NCBI GenBank assembly: GCA_963778895.1
Contig: CAVZVZ010000002.1
Span: 62,001-126,000, forward strand
DNA: 64,000 nt
Source: CAVZVZ01 sp963778895
GTDB lineage: Bacteria > Actinomycetota > Acidimicrobiia > Acidimicrobiales > Acidimicrobilacustridaceae
Direction of reading: 5' to 3'
Of this stretch, positions 37,909-47,244 are shown one piece after another. Position 1 is the first letter of the stretch. Every line of letters starts with the position of its first letter. A program made the translations under genes and the position numbers. The notes beneath the pieces were generated by a model. The model saw only the letters and a program-made list of their open reading frames with translations, was not told where the DNA came from and did no database searches.

Positions 37909-39360
37909 CTAGTTGGGCTCGTAGCCGCCGGGCAGCAGGATCGACTTCTTCTCGAGGTAGGCCTCGAGGCCTTCGGGCCCGAGCTCACGACCGACACCCG
38001 AGGACTTGAAGCCACCGAACGGTGAACCGAAGTCCATGCCGAGGTTGTTCACGGCGTAGGTGCCGGTGCGCACCCGGCGGGCGATGTCGATGCCCCGCTC
38101 GATGTCGTTGGTGTACACCGAACCGGACAGGCCGTAGTCGGAGTCGTTGGCGATGGCCACCGCATCGTCATCGGAGTCGTAGGGGATGAGCGACAGCACC
38201 GGGCCGAAGATCTCCTCCTGCGCGATCGTCATCGAGTTGTCGACGTCGGCGAACAAGGTGGGCTCGACATACCAGCCTTGATCGAGACCGGCGGGACGGC
38301 CCCCACCCACCACGACGGTTGCGCCCTCTTCCTTGCCTTTGGCGATGTAGCCCTCGACACGATCGCGCTGGCGTTCGGCCGTGAGCGGTCCGCATTCGGT
38401 GGTGGGGTCGAGCGGGTCGCCGACCTTGAAGTTCGACACAGCCTCGGCCAGCGCGTCCTTCACCTCGTCGTAGCGCGAGCGGGGCGCGAGGATGCGGGTC
38501 TGGGCCACGCAGGCTTGGCCGTTGTTCATCAGTGCGAACGGCATGAGCGTGGGGAGCGCAGTAGCGAGATCGGCGTCGTCGGCGATGATGGCGGCGGACT
38601 TGCCACCGAGCTCGAGCGTGCATCGCTTGAGCTGCTCGCCGCAGATGGCGCCGATCTTGCGACCGGCGGCCGTGCTGCCGGTGAAGCCGACCTTGTCGAC
38701 ATCGGGATGACGCACCAAGTGCTCACCGACCTCGCGGCCGGCCGGGACGATGTTGATGACGCCGGCGGGCAGCCCGATCTCCTCGAGGACCTCGGCCATC
38801 AGCAACGCGTCGAGCGGGGTCTCGGGCGCGGGCTTCAAAACCATGGTCGAGCCACTCGCCAAGGCCGGGCCCAGCTTCAGCGCCACGATGAACAGCGGAA
38901 CGTTCCAGGGGATGATGCCCGCCGCCACACCGACCGGCTCACGCCGCACGATGACCGAGCCCATCATGCCGGACCGGCCTTCCTCGAAGGCGAAGTCACG
39001 GACCATCGCGGCGTAGTAGTCGAGCACCGCCGTCGCGGCGAACACCTGGCCCATCTGCGAGAACGAGAACGGCGCGCCGTTCTCGTTGGTGATCAGGGTG
39101 GCGAACTCGTCCATGCGCGCCATGATGGCGACCGAGAGCTGGGCGATGTAGTCGGCCCGCTCGTCTGGTGTCATGCGAGGCCACGGACCGAGATCGAACG
39201 CCTCACGGGCGGCGGCCACGGCGCGGTCCATGTCGGCGGTCGTCGACTCGGGCACGCTGCCCACGAGCTCCTGGGTCGCTGGCGAGTGCACTTCGAGCGT
39301 GCCGGAGCCAGTCGACTCGACCCACTTCCCGCCGATGTAGAACTTGTCGTAGACCTGCAT
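37909..39360 (-). CDS. NAD-dependent aldehyde dehydrogenase
   Basis: I chose ATG 39360 (MQVYDKFYIGGKWVES), which has GGGGG seven bases upstream; an earlier ATG would run into the ligase stop. The product has 483 residues. PWNVPLFIVALKLGPALASG, GFTGSTAAGRKI, general base in TLELGGKSAA and catalytic Cys in NNGQACVAQTRI are present, as is QEEIFGPVLSLI. It is probably in one operon with the FadD19-like ligase 32 bases upstream. It would supply the acid that the ligase activates, after P450 and alcohol dehydrogenase steps. The frame is intact. Confidence 0.93.
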   Translation of the reverse strand: MQVYDKFYIGGKWVESTGSGTLEVHSPATQELVGSVPESTTADMDRAVAAAREAFDLGPWPRMTPDERADYIAQLSVAIMARMDEFATLITNENGAPFSFSQMGQVFAATAVLDYYAAMVRDFAFEEGRSGMMGSVIVRREPVGVAAGIIPWNVPLFIVALKLGPALASGSTMVLKPAPETPLDALLMAEVLEEIGLPAGVINIVPAGREVGEHLVRHPDVDKVGFTGSTAAGRKIGAICGEQLKRCTLELGGKSAAIIADDADLATALPTLMPFALMNNGQACVAQTRILAPRSRYDEVKDALAEAVSNFKVGDPLDPTTECGPLTAERQRDRVEGYIAKGKEEGATVVVGGGRPAGLDQGWYVEPTLFADVDNSMTIAQEEIFGPVLSLIPYDSDDDAVAIANDSDYGLSGSVYTNDIERGIDIARRVRTGTYAVNNLGMDFGSPFGGFKSSGVGRELGPEGLEAYLEKKSILLPGGYEPN

Positions 39361-39392
39361 GTGAACCCCCTGTTGGTTCTGGCCCGAGGTGG

Positions 39393-41028
39393 TCAAGCCT
39401 TGTTGGTGCCCGCTTCTGCGAGCGTCTTGGCCCAGGGATAGTCAGGCTTTCCGCTGGGTGAGCGAATGATCTCGGGTACGAGGTGCAGCTCACGCGGCAC
39501 CTTGTAGCCGGCAATGTGGTCACGGCAGTGAACCTTGAGGTCTTCGAGCTCGGGTGATTTGCCGTCGCGCGGTTGCACGACGGCGGCGACCCTCTGGCCC
39601 CAACGCTCGTCGGTCACACCCACGACTACGGCATCGAACACATCGGGATGCGCCTTGAGCGCTTGCTCGACCTCTTCGGGGAAGACCTTCTCGCCACCGG
39701 TGTTGATGCACACCGATCCCCGACCGAGCAACGTGATCGTGCCGTCGGTCTCGACCGTGGCGAAGTCGCCGGGCATGGCGTAGCGCTTGCCGTCGGCCGC
39801 TGTGATCCAGGTCGCCTTCGTCTTCTCGGGATCCTTGTAGTACCCGATCGGGATGTTGCCGCCGCGGGCGACCTTGCCGATCACGCCCGAGCCCGGCTCG
39901 ACGGGCTTCAGCTCGTCGTCGAGCACGATCGTGTCGGGGCCCGGTGCCACGGTGGGTCCACCGCCCTTCATGGCGGTGGTGTCCTTGCTCACCGTGATGA
40001 GCCCGTTGAACCCGCTCTCGGTCGCACCGATGGAATCGGTCAACGACGAGGTTCGGGAACCTGGCCAAGAAGCGATCTTTGACCGTGGGCGAGAACACCG
40101 CGGCCGTCGAGCTGAGGCTCAGCATCGTGCTGAGGTCGACCGTCTCACCCCTGGCCTCGAGGTCTTCGAGCGACTCGATGAGCGGACGGCCCATGGCGTC
40201 GCCGACGATGAGCACCGAGTGGATGCCTTCGCGCTCGATCGTGCGCCACACGAGCTCGGGCTCGAACCGGGGCAGCAACACGTTGCGGTTGCCTTGGAAG
40301 AACTGCATGAGCGTGCCCACGAACGCCGCGCCGTGCATCAGCGGCGGCGTGTTCATCATGATCAGCTGACCTTCGGAGTTCTTCGCGTTCTGCGAGTGGA
40401 AGTACTCGTCGGGCACCTTCACCTTGGTGAACGGATCCGTGCCACCGGCCAGCGCGAAGAAGATGTCCTCGCTGCGCCACATCACGCCCTTGGGCATGCC
40501 CGTGGTGCCGCCGGTGTAGATGATGATCTGGTCGTCGCCGGACCGCTCGGAGAAGTCACGCTCGGGGGAACCGGCGGCGATGACGTCGTCGAACACTGCG
40601 GGCTCGAGCTGCATCTGATCGGCGCCGCTGTCGTCGTTGATGACGACGAGCGTCTTGAGGAGCGGGAGCTGATCGAACACGGCGGCCACTCGCGGGCCGA
40701 ACTCCTCGCTGTACACCAGGCCCTTCAGGTCGGCGTTGTCGAAGAGGTAGCGGAGCTCCTCTTCGACGTACCGATAGTTGATGTTCACGGGCACGGCCCG
40801 GACCTTCAGCACCGCCAGTAAGGACTCGACCCACTGGATGCTGTTGAGTCCGTAGATGCCGACGTGATCGCCCGCCTCGAGGCCACGGTCGGCCAGGTAG
40901 TGGGCGAGGGCGTTGGAGCGGGCTTCGAGCTCGGCGTAGGTGCGCCGGTCGTCGCCGCACACGATCGCGATCCGGTCGGGAACGACGTCGACCGTGTGCT
41001 CGAACATGTCGGCGGCGTTGTAGGCCAT
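39393..41028 (-). CDS. fadD19: FadD19-like steroid/fatty acyl-CoA synthetase, frame-broken once
   Basis: Blocks across the entire protein resemble mycobacterial FadD19: IADL-like NAADMFEHTVDVVPDRIAIV, NINYRYVEEELRYLFDNADL, IYTGGTTGMPKGVMWR, GTDP, NTPPLMHGAAFVGTLMQFF, TDSIGATESGF, YAMPGDFATVETDGTITLLG, CINTGGEKVFPEEVEQALK and the C-terminal IAGYKVPREL with SPSGKPDYPWAK. One extra base near 40040 splits the gene, giving about 545 residues in total. FadD19 activates C8/C5 side-chain acids of sterols. A perfect KstR-consensus site lies 12 bases upstream. A broader fatty-acid substrate range is possible. Confidence 0.88.
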
Positions 41029-41039
41029 GGGTGTCAGAT

Positions 41040-41053
41040 TAGAACAGGTTCCA
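41040..41053. promoter_or_regulatory. KstR-consensus operator upstream of the FadD19-like gene
   Basis: The site TAGAACAGGTTCCA matches TNNAACNNGTTNNA at every fixed position. It sits 12 bases before the reverse-strand start codon of the ligase and 47 bases past the end of the WS/DGAT gene. Confidence 0.62.
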
Positions 41054-41100
41054 TTCTGGGCTTCAAACCCCCCGAGGAACCCGTCGCGAGCGGAGCCTGG

Positions 41101-42495
41101 TCAGCCGATGGCGGAGTCGTAGAGCTCGTCGAAGGCGACGGGCACGGCGTCAGCCAGGTCCCAGATGTCGGGGACCAGCTCGGTGGCCCCCAGGAAACCG
41201 AAGTCGACCGAGTCCCGGTAGCTCATCATCGTGACGTTGAGGCCCGCCCCCTCGAGCACTGGACCCATGGGATAGGCCCGCTCCATCTCGGCACCGGCGA
41301 GGTAGACGGGGAAGGGCGGCCCGGGGATGTTCGAGAGGATGAAGCTGAGGGCCGGCCGGTGGAGGGCCGCGAGGTTGTTGCTGCTGTAGAGGCTGCTGGC
41401 CAACCGACTGGCCATCGGGTCGGCCAGCTCGGCCCAGGCGCCGAGGGTGTCGGGGCCGAGGATCTCGTGTTCGGACTTGGCGGCGGCGGCCGTCTTCTGG
41501 GTGGCGAGCAGGCACTCGACCGGATCGCCGACGTCGGTGTGCAGCTTGGTGAACATCACCGACAGCCGATTGTTCTGCTCACCGCGTTCGTGATCGCCGC
41601 GTATCGAGACGGGACAGGCGGTGACGAGCGGCTCTGCCGGTAGGCCCTTTCGGTCTTCGAGGTAGCGGCGCATCGCCAACGCGCACGTGGCGAGCAGGAC
41701 GTCGTTCACGGTCGCGGCGTACGCGTTCTTCACGTCTTTCACCTGCGCGAGCGGCACCCGCGCGAACGCCACCGATCGTTGCGCGGTGATCGGCCCGTTG
41801 AACACCGTGTGCGGTGCCGTCAGCGGTGTGCCCGCCGCCGTGTGGGTGTCGCGGCGATCGCGGCGAATCCGCGTGATCGATTGGGTGGTGCGGCGGGCGA
41901 GCGACGGCAGGCCGCCCAGCGAGCGGAGGCGTTCGACGGCCGATGCCCCCACGAGCTCCCAGTCGTCGGGTGCCGGGCTCGGGTCGTAGGGAGGGGGGAT
42001 GACCGGCTCCGCCGGTACCGCTTCGAGGTCGAAGAAGGCGGGCAGGAGCTCGGCGGCCGATGCCCCATCCATCGACGAGTGGTGCACCTTGGCGACGAGC
42101 GCCACGCGGTCGTGCTCGAGGCCTTCGACGATCCAGACCTCCCAGAGCGGCTTGCTGCGCTCGAGTTGCACGCTCGCGATGTGACCCACGACGTCGGACA
42201 GCTCGCGAAGGGTGCCGGGCGACGGAACGGCGATGCGCTTGATGTGGCGGTCGACCTCGAAGTCCGTGTCGTCGACCCACACCGGGTGATGGAGACGCAA
42301 CGGAACCTCGACCACGCGCTTGCGGAACGGCCGCACCAGGTGCACCCGGTCAGCGATGTGTCGCCGCATGGCCTCGAACGAGTACCCGCCCGGCATCGTC
42401 GACGTGTCGAGGACAGCCGTCAGCGCCACATGCGTGTGCATCGTCGGCGTCTCGATGTACAGAAAGAAGGCATCGAGCCCCGAAAGACGCTCCAC
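41101..42495 (-). CDS. Wax ester synthase/diacylglycerol acyltransferase (WS/DGAT)
   Basis: The intact protein has 464 residues. MERLSGLDAFFLYIETPTMH is the typical N-terminus, VHHSSMDGASAAEL carries the HHxxxDG active site, and VNDVLLATCALAMRRYLEDR with CPVSIRGDHERG follows. The C-terminal domain has LSFILSNIPGPPFPVYLAGA and YPMGPVLEGAGLNV. It should form wax esters or triacylglycerol from acyl-CoA. It lies upstream of the FadD19-like gene on the same strand, separated by 72 bases that contain a KstR site, so the two are probably separately initiated. Confidence 0.92.
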   Translation of the reverse strand: MERLSGLDAFFLYIETPTMHTHVALTAVLDTSTMPGGYSFEAMRRHIADRVHLVRPFRKRVVEVPLRLHHPVWVDDTDFEVDRHIKRIAVPSPGTLRELSDVVGHIASVQLERSKPLWEVWIVEGLEHDRVALVAKVHHSSMDGASAAELLPAFFDLEAVPAEPVIPPPYDPSPAPDDWELVGASAVERLRSLGGLPSLARRTTQSITRIRRDRRDTHTAAGTPLTAPHTVFNGPITAQRSVAFARVPLAQVKDVKNAYAATVNDVLLATCALAMRRYLEDRKGLPAEPLVTACPVSIRGDHERGEQNNRLSVMFTKLHTDVGDPVECLLATQKTAAAAKSEHEILGPDTLGAWAELADPMASRLASSLYSSNNLAALHRPALSFILSNIPGPPFPVYLAGAEMERAYPMGPVLEGAGLNVTMMSYRDSVDFGFLGATELVPDIWDLADAVPVAFDELYDSAIG

Positions 42496-42652
42496 TTGAT
42501 CCCTTTCGCTCCTCGCAAGCAGGCCCAGACTTCAGCCGCGCGGCCCAGTTTGCCTCCCGCGCCGGGCCAGGGCCAGAGCGGACCGGTGCTCGATGACGAG
42601 GCCGGGACGCAGAAGTCGCCGATCGAGGCCTGATCCGGGCAAACTGTTCCGG

Positions 42653-43925
42653 ATGATCTCCTGGATCTTCTTCGCGGCGGCCTGTTTCGTGGCTCTGTTC
42701 ACGATCAACGCCTTCGCGCCGGTTCGGCGGAATCGGGTGCTGTACATCCCCAGCTTCTTCGCCTCGTGGATCACGATCGAACTGGCCTGGTGGCACCTCA
42801 TCTGGGAGGCCGTTGGCGCGGCTGTGCTCGTGTGGTTCGGCGCGCTGGATCGACCGATCGGCTGGGTCGGGCTGGCCCTCTTCGTCGTCAACTGGTGTGC
42901 GTTGGTCGTGGTCCTGCTCCGGGGTCGATCGGCCGCCAAGGTCGCGTCGGGCGTTCTCGAACCGCTCGACGACGACGAGGTCGAAATCGTGTCCCAGCGG
43001 CAAGATCACGCGGGTCAAGGACCTGACGTACCGAAGCGTGGCCGGGCGCGACATCAAGCTCGACGTGACCTTGCCGGCGACTCCTCCGCCCGCGGGCACC
43101 CGTCGTCCCGCCGTGCTCCAGATCCACGGCGGCGCATGGATCATCGGCGACAAGCGCGAGCAGGGTCTGCCCCTGCTGAAGTACCTGGCCGCTCGCGGCT
43201 GGGTGGGCTTCAACGCCAACTACCGCCTCAGCCCCGGCGCGACCTGGCCGGACCCATTGGTCGACCTGAAGCACGCGCTGGCGTGGATTCGTGAGCACGC
43301 CGACGAGTACGACGTCGACCCGAACTTCATCGCGGTCACCGGCGGGTCGGCGGGCGGGCACCTCACGGCGATGATGGCGTTGACCGAGAACGATCCCGAG
43401 TACCAGCCGGGCATCGAGGATGCGGACACGTCGATTCAGGCGGCGGTGCCGTTGTACGGCGTCTACGACTTCACCAACCGCAACGGCACCATGCCGGATC
43501 AGTTCCTGCCGTGGATCCTCGAGCCGTTGGTCATGAAGCGGTTCATCGCTGACGAGCCCGACGAGTTCGCGAAGGCGTCCCCGCTCGACAACGTCCATGC
43601 CGACGTGCCGCCCTTCTTCATCATCCACGGCGACCACGACACTTTGGCTCCGGTGCAAGACGCCCGCGAGTTCGCGAAGAGCCTGGGTGAGACGTCGAAG
43701 GCTCCGGCGTTCTATCTCGAGCTCCACGGCGCCCAGCACGCGTTCGACGTCTTCAGCTCGGTGCGCACGCGCCGCGTGATCAAAGCCGTGTACCGGTTCA
43801 TCACGGTCATGCACAACCGCTACGTCGCCGGCATTTCCGAGCAGGTCGCGCCGGCCGAGTCCGAGATGGTCGACGGCGCCGTCCGCGTCGACAGCGCCGC
43901 GGACGTCGAACGCGCCGCCTCCTGA
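42653..43925 (+). CDS. Membrane-anchored HSL-type esterase/lipase (LipM-like), frame-broken
   Basis: The N-terminal 85 residues contain three membrane helices (MISWIFFAAACFVALFTIN, ASWITIELAWWHLIWEAVGA, VGLALFVVNWCALVVVLL). After one extra base near 43000, the alpha/beta-hydrolase domain follows: oxyanion motif QIHGGAWIIGDK, nucleophile elbow VTGGSAGGHLTAMM, acid in IIHGDHDTLAPV and His in LHGAQHAFDVF. The total is about 423 residues. This arrangement resembles actinobacterial LipM-type carboxylesterases that act on lipid esters at the membrane. The acidic C-terminal tail of about 30 residues is unassigned. Confidence 0.83.
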
Positions 43926-43937
43926 CCCCCACTAGGC

Positions 43938-43987
43938 GAACCTGGTACACATCCCGCTGCCAGGACAACGGAATCTGTACCAGGTTC
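43938..43987. repeat. 50-bp palindromic element with 12-bp perfect arms (copy 1 of a flanking pair)
   Basis: Arms GAACCTGGTACA (43938-43949) and TGTACCAGGTTC (43976-43987) are exact complements around a 26-base loop containing CATCCCGCTG and CAACGGAATC. The next gene's stop codon lies at the right edge. A very similar element sits at 44961-45010, on the other side of the same gene. Confidence 0.75.
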
Positions 43988-44921
43988 AGCGGTAGTGGCG
44001 TGCTGCGGCCGTCCTTCGCCCATCGCGGACGCGCCGGACGACGTCTTCCGGGTCGCGCCACACCTCGGTCTCCCAGACTTCGAGCACTTCGTGACCGCCG
44101 GCTCGCAGGGCGGCGATACGTTCCGCGTCTCGTCGTCGGTCGAGCACGCTGCCGTGGAACAGCTCGGACTGGATCTCGACCGAGAACGGCAACTGATCGT
44201 CGACGAAGTCGATGCGGCCGACCCAGTGTTCTTGGTCACCGAGATGGATCTGACGCCGCAGTTGACGCTCGCCGGCGCGGGCGAGGATTTCGTTGAACCG
44301 TCTCTCCGTGTTGCTGTCGGGTGGCCGGTAGTTCGGTGGTCGCTCTGCCGCGAGCGATCGCAGGATTCGGATTCCTGGTCGTCCTCGCGTCGCGAGTTCG
44401 TCCAACGTGCGGTGAAGGAGGGCATAGCTCACCAGCCGCCGGGCCCATGCGCTGTCAAGGGCCCGCTCGAGCCTGCGCGGGTGAACGCGTCCCGCTATGT
44501 CGAAGATCGCTCGGATCGGCGTCACGATAGGTACGCCGCGAACGTCTGCTATTTGCGTATCGAGCAAGTCCGTCGTGGAGTGCACCACACCCAGGCCGGC
44601 AGGCTTGCGATTGCGGACGCGGCGCGAGATCACGTGAATCGTCTCGGAATAGAAGCCAGGGAGGCCCCACAGTGCGAGCGCCGCTTCGTGCGAGACATAG
44701 GTATCGGGACCGTGATGCAGGACGATGCGCATTGCCCCGGTCAGGTCCGTGCGTGGCGCCCCGACGCGGTGCAGGACTCGGGATGATTCGCGTTGCCAGT
44801 CTCCGCGGTCGAGGCGATGGCGGAGCTCCGCCTCGCTGAGCCCGAGCGCGTAGGCCTGTCGTACCGCAACGACGCCGTGCTGGTCTTCCGAGAGCTCGCG
44901 CAAAGCGTCCTCGGCTCCCAC
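43986..44921 (-). CDS. AbiEi-like N-terminal / DUF559 nuclease-fold protein
   Basis: I chose GTG 44921 (GAEDALRELSEDQHGVVAVR); a longer ATG frame runs into the palindrome at 44961. The product has about 311 residues. The N-terminal winged-helix region (QAYALGLSEAELRHRLDRGD) and the WGLPGFYSETIHVISRRVRN block match the AbiEi antitoxin-like N-terminal domain. The C-terminal domain has NTERRFNEILARAGERQL, then VGRIDFVDDQLPFSVEIQSE, with the D...ExQ core of the Vsr/DUF559 PD-(D/E)XK fold, and EVLEVWETEVWRDPEDV. No AbiEii toxin gene is adjacent. The gene is tightly bracketed by two palindromic repeats, which suggests a mobile cassette. Confidence 0.75.
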   Translation of the reverse strand: MGAEDALRELSEDQHGVVAVRQAYALGLSEAELRHRLDRGDWQRESSRVLHRVGAPRTDLTGAMRIVLHHGPDTYVSHEAALALWGLPGFYSETIHVISRRVRNRKPAGLGVVHSTTDLLDTQIADVRGVPIVTPIRAIFDIAGRVHPRRLERALDSAWARRLVSYALLHRTLDELATRGRPGIRILRSLAAERPPNYRPPDSNTERRFNEILARAGERQLRRQIHLGDQEHWVGRIDFVDDQLPFSVEIQSELFHGSVLDRRRDAERIAALRAGGHEVLEVWETEVWRDPEDVVRRVRDGRRTAAARHYR

Positions 44922-44960
44922 ATCACTTGGTTCACGCCACGAACGCTCGAGTTCCAGCCC

Positions 44961-45010
44961 GAACTTGGTACGCATTCCGTTGCCCTGGCCACGGAATCTG
45001 TACCAAGTCC
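44961..45010. repeat. 50-bp palindromic element (copy 2 of a flanking pair)
   Basis: Arms ACTTGGTAC (44963-44971) and GTACCAAGT (45000-45008) are perfect complements. A second inner pair, ATTCCGT with ACGGAAT, strengthens the hairpin. Base-for-base similarity to 43938-43987 extends across the right half (ACGGAATCTGTACCA against ACGGAATCTGTACCA). Confidence 0.75.
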
Positions 45011-45038
45011 CTGAAGGGGAGGGGGGAGGGAGAGGGAG

Positions 45039-45476
45039 TCAGCGGTCCCAGGCGAAGAACTGGGTCTCGATCATGAGCGGCAGCAGGTAGCGCACATAGA
45101 AGGCGTGAATCGTCACGCCGGGGTGTGACTCCTCGTTCAGCTCGACGATGTCGACGCGGTCGTCCTTCTCGCGGTAGCGCAGCGTCCGCTCGTAGAGCGC
45201 CTCGAGCTCGTCGCGTGACGAAACCGCTTGGCCCCAATGATCCAACCGCGGCGCGGTCATGGGCTGGTCGTCCTTGATGAGGAACACGAACTGGTCGTAG
45301 CGGTGCGCCATCAGCACGAGCCGCTGGCGGTCGATCGTCATGCCGGGCGCCTCTTGCCAGCCGAACACCTCGCCGTAGAACGCGAGCAGATCGTTGCGGT
45401 GCTGCTCGTCGAGCAACTCCGCCGGCACGCTCATCGCCACGTGGTTGAACCGCGGTGGTCTCGGTTTGTCAGCCAT
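45039..45476 (-). CDS. VOC-family (glyoxalase/extradiol dioxygenase fold) protein
   Basis: The protein has 145 residues. FNHVAMSVPAELL is the first metal-ligand strand, followed by LLAFYGEVFGWQEAPG, then FVFLIKDDQPMTAPRLDHWG carrying the second His, and HPGVTIHAFYVRYLLPLMIE near the end. The single betaalphabetabetabeta unit needs a dimer partner to make a metal site. Its start overlaps the alcohol dehydrogenase stop by eight bases, so it is the last gene of the long transporter operon that starts at 51349. The role is possibly in isomerisation or dioxygenation of the imported compound. Confidence 0.82.
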   Translation of the reverse strand: MADKPRPPRFNHVAMSVPAELLDEQHRNDLLAFYGEVFGWQEAPGMTIDRQRLVLMAHRYDQFVFLIKDDQPMTAPRLDHWGQAVSSRDELEALYERTLRYREKDDRVDIVELNEESHPGVTIHAFYVRYLLPLMIETQFFAWDR

Positions 45477-46512
45477 GTCGTTCTCCTGGAGCCACGAGCA
45501 CCTTGGCCGCGACTTCGCCGGCCGCCAGTCGTTGCATGGCGCCGAGCAGATCGCTCAGGGGCACTTCGCCCGGTTCGAGCAGGAGGTCGACGGGCATCCT
45601 CCCCGATCCGAGCAAGTCGAGGGCCTGGTCGAAGCCGTCGGCGTCGTAGGTGAACGATCCGGTGATCGACAGCTCGTTCAAGAGGATGCGGTTCGGGTCG
45701 AAACGGGGGGCCTCGATGCCGGCACCGACCATGACCAGCCGACCGGCCCGCCGTAGCTGAGCGAGGCCCGCTTCCATGGCAGCGCGGTGACCAGAACACT
45801 CGAACACCACGTCGACGGCACCGGCGACGATGCGACCGGGTTCGACGATGGACGGAACCTCGAGCTCGTCGGGATGACGCACGGGGTTGCCACCGAGCGC
45901 GTGGGCCAGGTCCTGTCGGGTCGGCGCCGGTTCGACCACCGCGACATCGGTCCACCCACGGGCGACGAGCGCGGCCAACACGAGCTGACCGATCGGGCCG
46001 GCACCGATGACCATCGCCGTCTCGTGGGGTTGGATCCTCGAGAGGGTGATGCCGTGCAGCGCGACGGCCAGCGGCTCGGTGAGCGCGGCCTCGCGAAGGC
46101 CGAGCCCGGCCGGAAGGGCCAGCAGCTCGGCTCGGTGTTTGCGGATGTACCCCGCAAAGGCCCCGTGCTCTTCCTCGGCTCCCGGCGTGTCACGCTCCTC
46201 GCACAACGAAGGGCGGCCGGCGCGACATGGTCCGCACGTCCCGCAGCGCACTGTGGGCCCGCCGACGACCGCGTCGCCGACGCGCCAATCGGAAACGTCG
46301 TCACCTACCGCGGCGACGATCCCCGTCCACTCGTGACCACCGACGCTGCCCGGCCGGCCCCACCCTTCGAGGGTCATGTGGATGTCCGAGCCGCACACGC
46401 CGCAGTAGCTGACCTCGACCAGGACGTCGTCGGCACCCAGCGTCGGGGTCGGTCGTTGTTCGATCGCGAGCTTCCCGCGACCCTGGAGAACGGCAGCGGG
46501 CATCTCGGTCAT
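45469..46512 (-). CDS. Zinc-dependent alcohol/sorbitol-type dehydrogenase
   Basis: The protein has 347 residues. Zinc ligands are C and HE in YCGVCGSDIH and VGGHEWTG, with the structural site CGTCGPCRAGRPSLC. Rossmann motif MVIGAGPIGQLVLAAL follows at about residue 165, and an acidic residue at VVEPAPTRQDLA supports NAD preference. The overall type is the polyol/threonine dehydrogenase branch. It lies only three bases after the LivF gene in the same operon, so it probably oxidises an alcohol group of the imported compound. The frame is intact. Confidence 0.9.
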   Translation of the reverse strand: MTEMPAAVLQGRGKLAIEQRPTPTLGADDVLVEVSYCGVCGSDIHMTLEGWGRPGSVGGHEWTGIVAAVGDDVSDWRVGDAVVGGPTVRCGTCGPCRAGRPSLCEERDTPGAEEEHGAFAGYIRKHRAELLALPAGLGLREAALTEPLAVALHGITLSRIQPHETAMVIGAGPIGQLVLAALVARGWTDVAVVEPAPTRQDLAHALGGNPVRHPDELEVPSIVEPGRIVAGAVDVVFECSGHRAAMEAGLAQLRRAGRLVMVGAGIEAPRFDPNRILLNELSITGSFTYDADGFDQALDLLGSGRMPVDLLLEPGEVPLSDLLGAMQRLAAGEVAAKVLVAPGERHG

Positions 46513-46515
46513 CGT

Positions 46516-47244
46516 TCAGCCTTCGATCGTGGCGGCGTCGGGAAGGAAGTGGGGGGCGAGCTCCTCGACCGGGAGCACGGGGCCCTCGTAGGACACCTCG
46601 CCGCGGCTGAGCACCACCACCCGGTCGGCCAGCTCGAGCGCGTGCTCGACCTGTTGCTCCACCACGATCAGGGCGACGCCCTTTTCGCGGAGTCGCGCCA
46701 GGTTGCGGTAGACGTCGTCGATGATGATGGGTGCCAGTCCCAAGGACAGCTCGTCGACCACCAGCAGTCGCGGCGGATGCACCAGGACGCGGGCCAACGC
46801 CAGCATCCGTTGTTCACCACCCGACAGTGACCCCGCGAGTTGGCGGCGTCGCTCACTCAATCGGGGGAACAGCTCGTAGGCGGTGTCCAACGACGCCCGG
46901 CATCCCGAACGACCGACCACCTCCCGGAAGGCGAGCGTGAGGTTCTCCTCCACGCTGAGCGACGCGAACACCGACCGGCCCTCGGGTGCGTGGTAGATGC
47001 CGGCCCGGGCGTACTCGTACGTCTTGCGGTCGCTCAGGTCTTGGCCCTCGAACATGATCCGGCCCGAGGTGGGTGGAACCAGACCGGTGCACACACGGGC
47101 CACGGTGGTCTTGCCCGCGCCGTTGGTGCCGAGGAGCGCCACCGCTTCGCCTTCGCCCACGGTGAACGACACACCGAAGAGCGCTCGGAACGGTCCATAG
47201 GCGGCGCTGACGTCCTCGACGGACATCAAGGTGTCGCCGCTCAC
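46516..47244 (-). CDS. livF: LivF-type ABC ATPase
   Basis: The protein has 242 residues. SVEDVSAAYGPFRALFGVSF is the LivF start and GTNGAGKTTVARVCTGL is Walker A. YARAGIYHAPEGRSVFASLS is the LivF-specific block, LSGGEQRMLALARVL the signature and LLVVDELSLGLAP Walker B. The final PVLPVEELAPHFLPDAATIE tail is unusual and acidic. The start overlaps the LivG stop. It drives the second Liv-type importer. Confidence 0.93.
   Translation of the reverse strand: MSGDTLMSVEDVSAAYGPFRALFGVSFTVGEGEAVALLGTNGAGKTTVARVCTGLVPPTSGRIMFEGQDLSDRKTYEYARAGIYHAPEGRSVFASLSVEENLTLAFREVVGRSGCRASLDTAYELFPRLSERRRQLAGSLSGGEQRMLALARVLVHPPRLLVVDELSLGLAPIIIDDVYRNLARLREKGVALIVVEQQVEHALELADRVVVLSRGEVSYEGPVLPVEELAPHFLPDAATIEG

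Noticed and set aside
43986..44921. An AbiE-type toxin-antitoxin pair
   Set aside because: Only an AbiEi-like N-terminal domain fused to a DUF559 fold is present; no AbiEii nucleotidyltransferase gene is adjacent.
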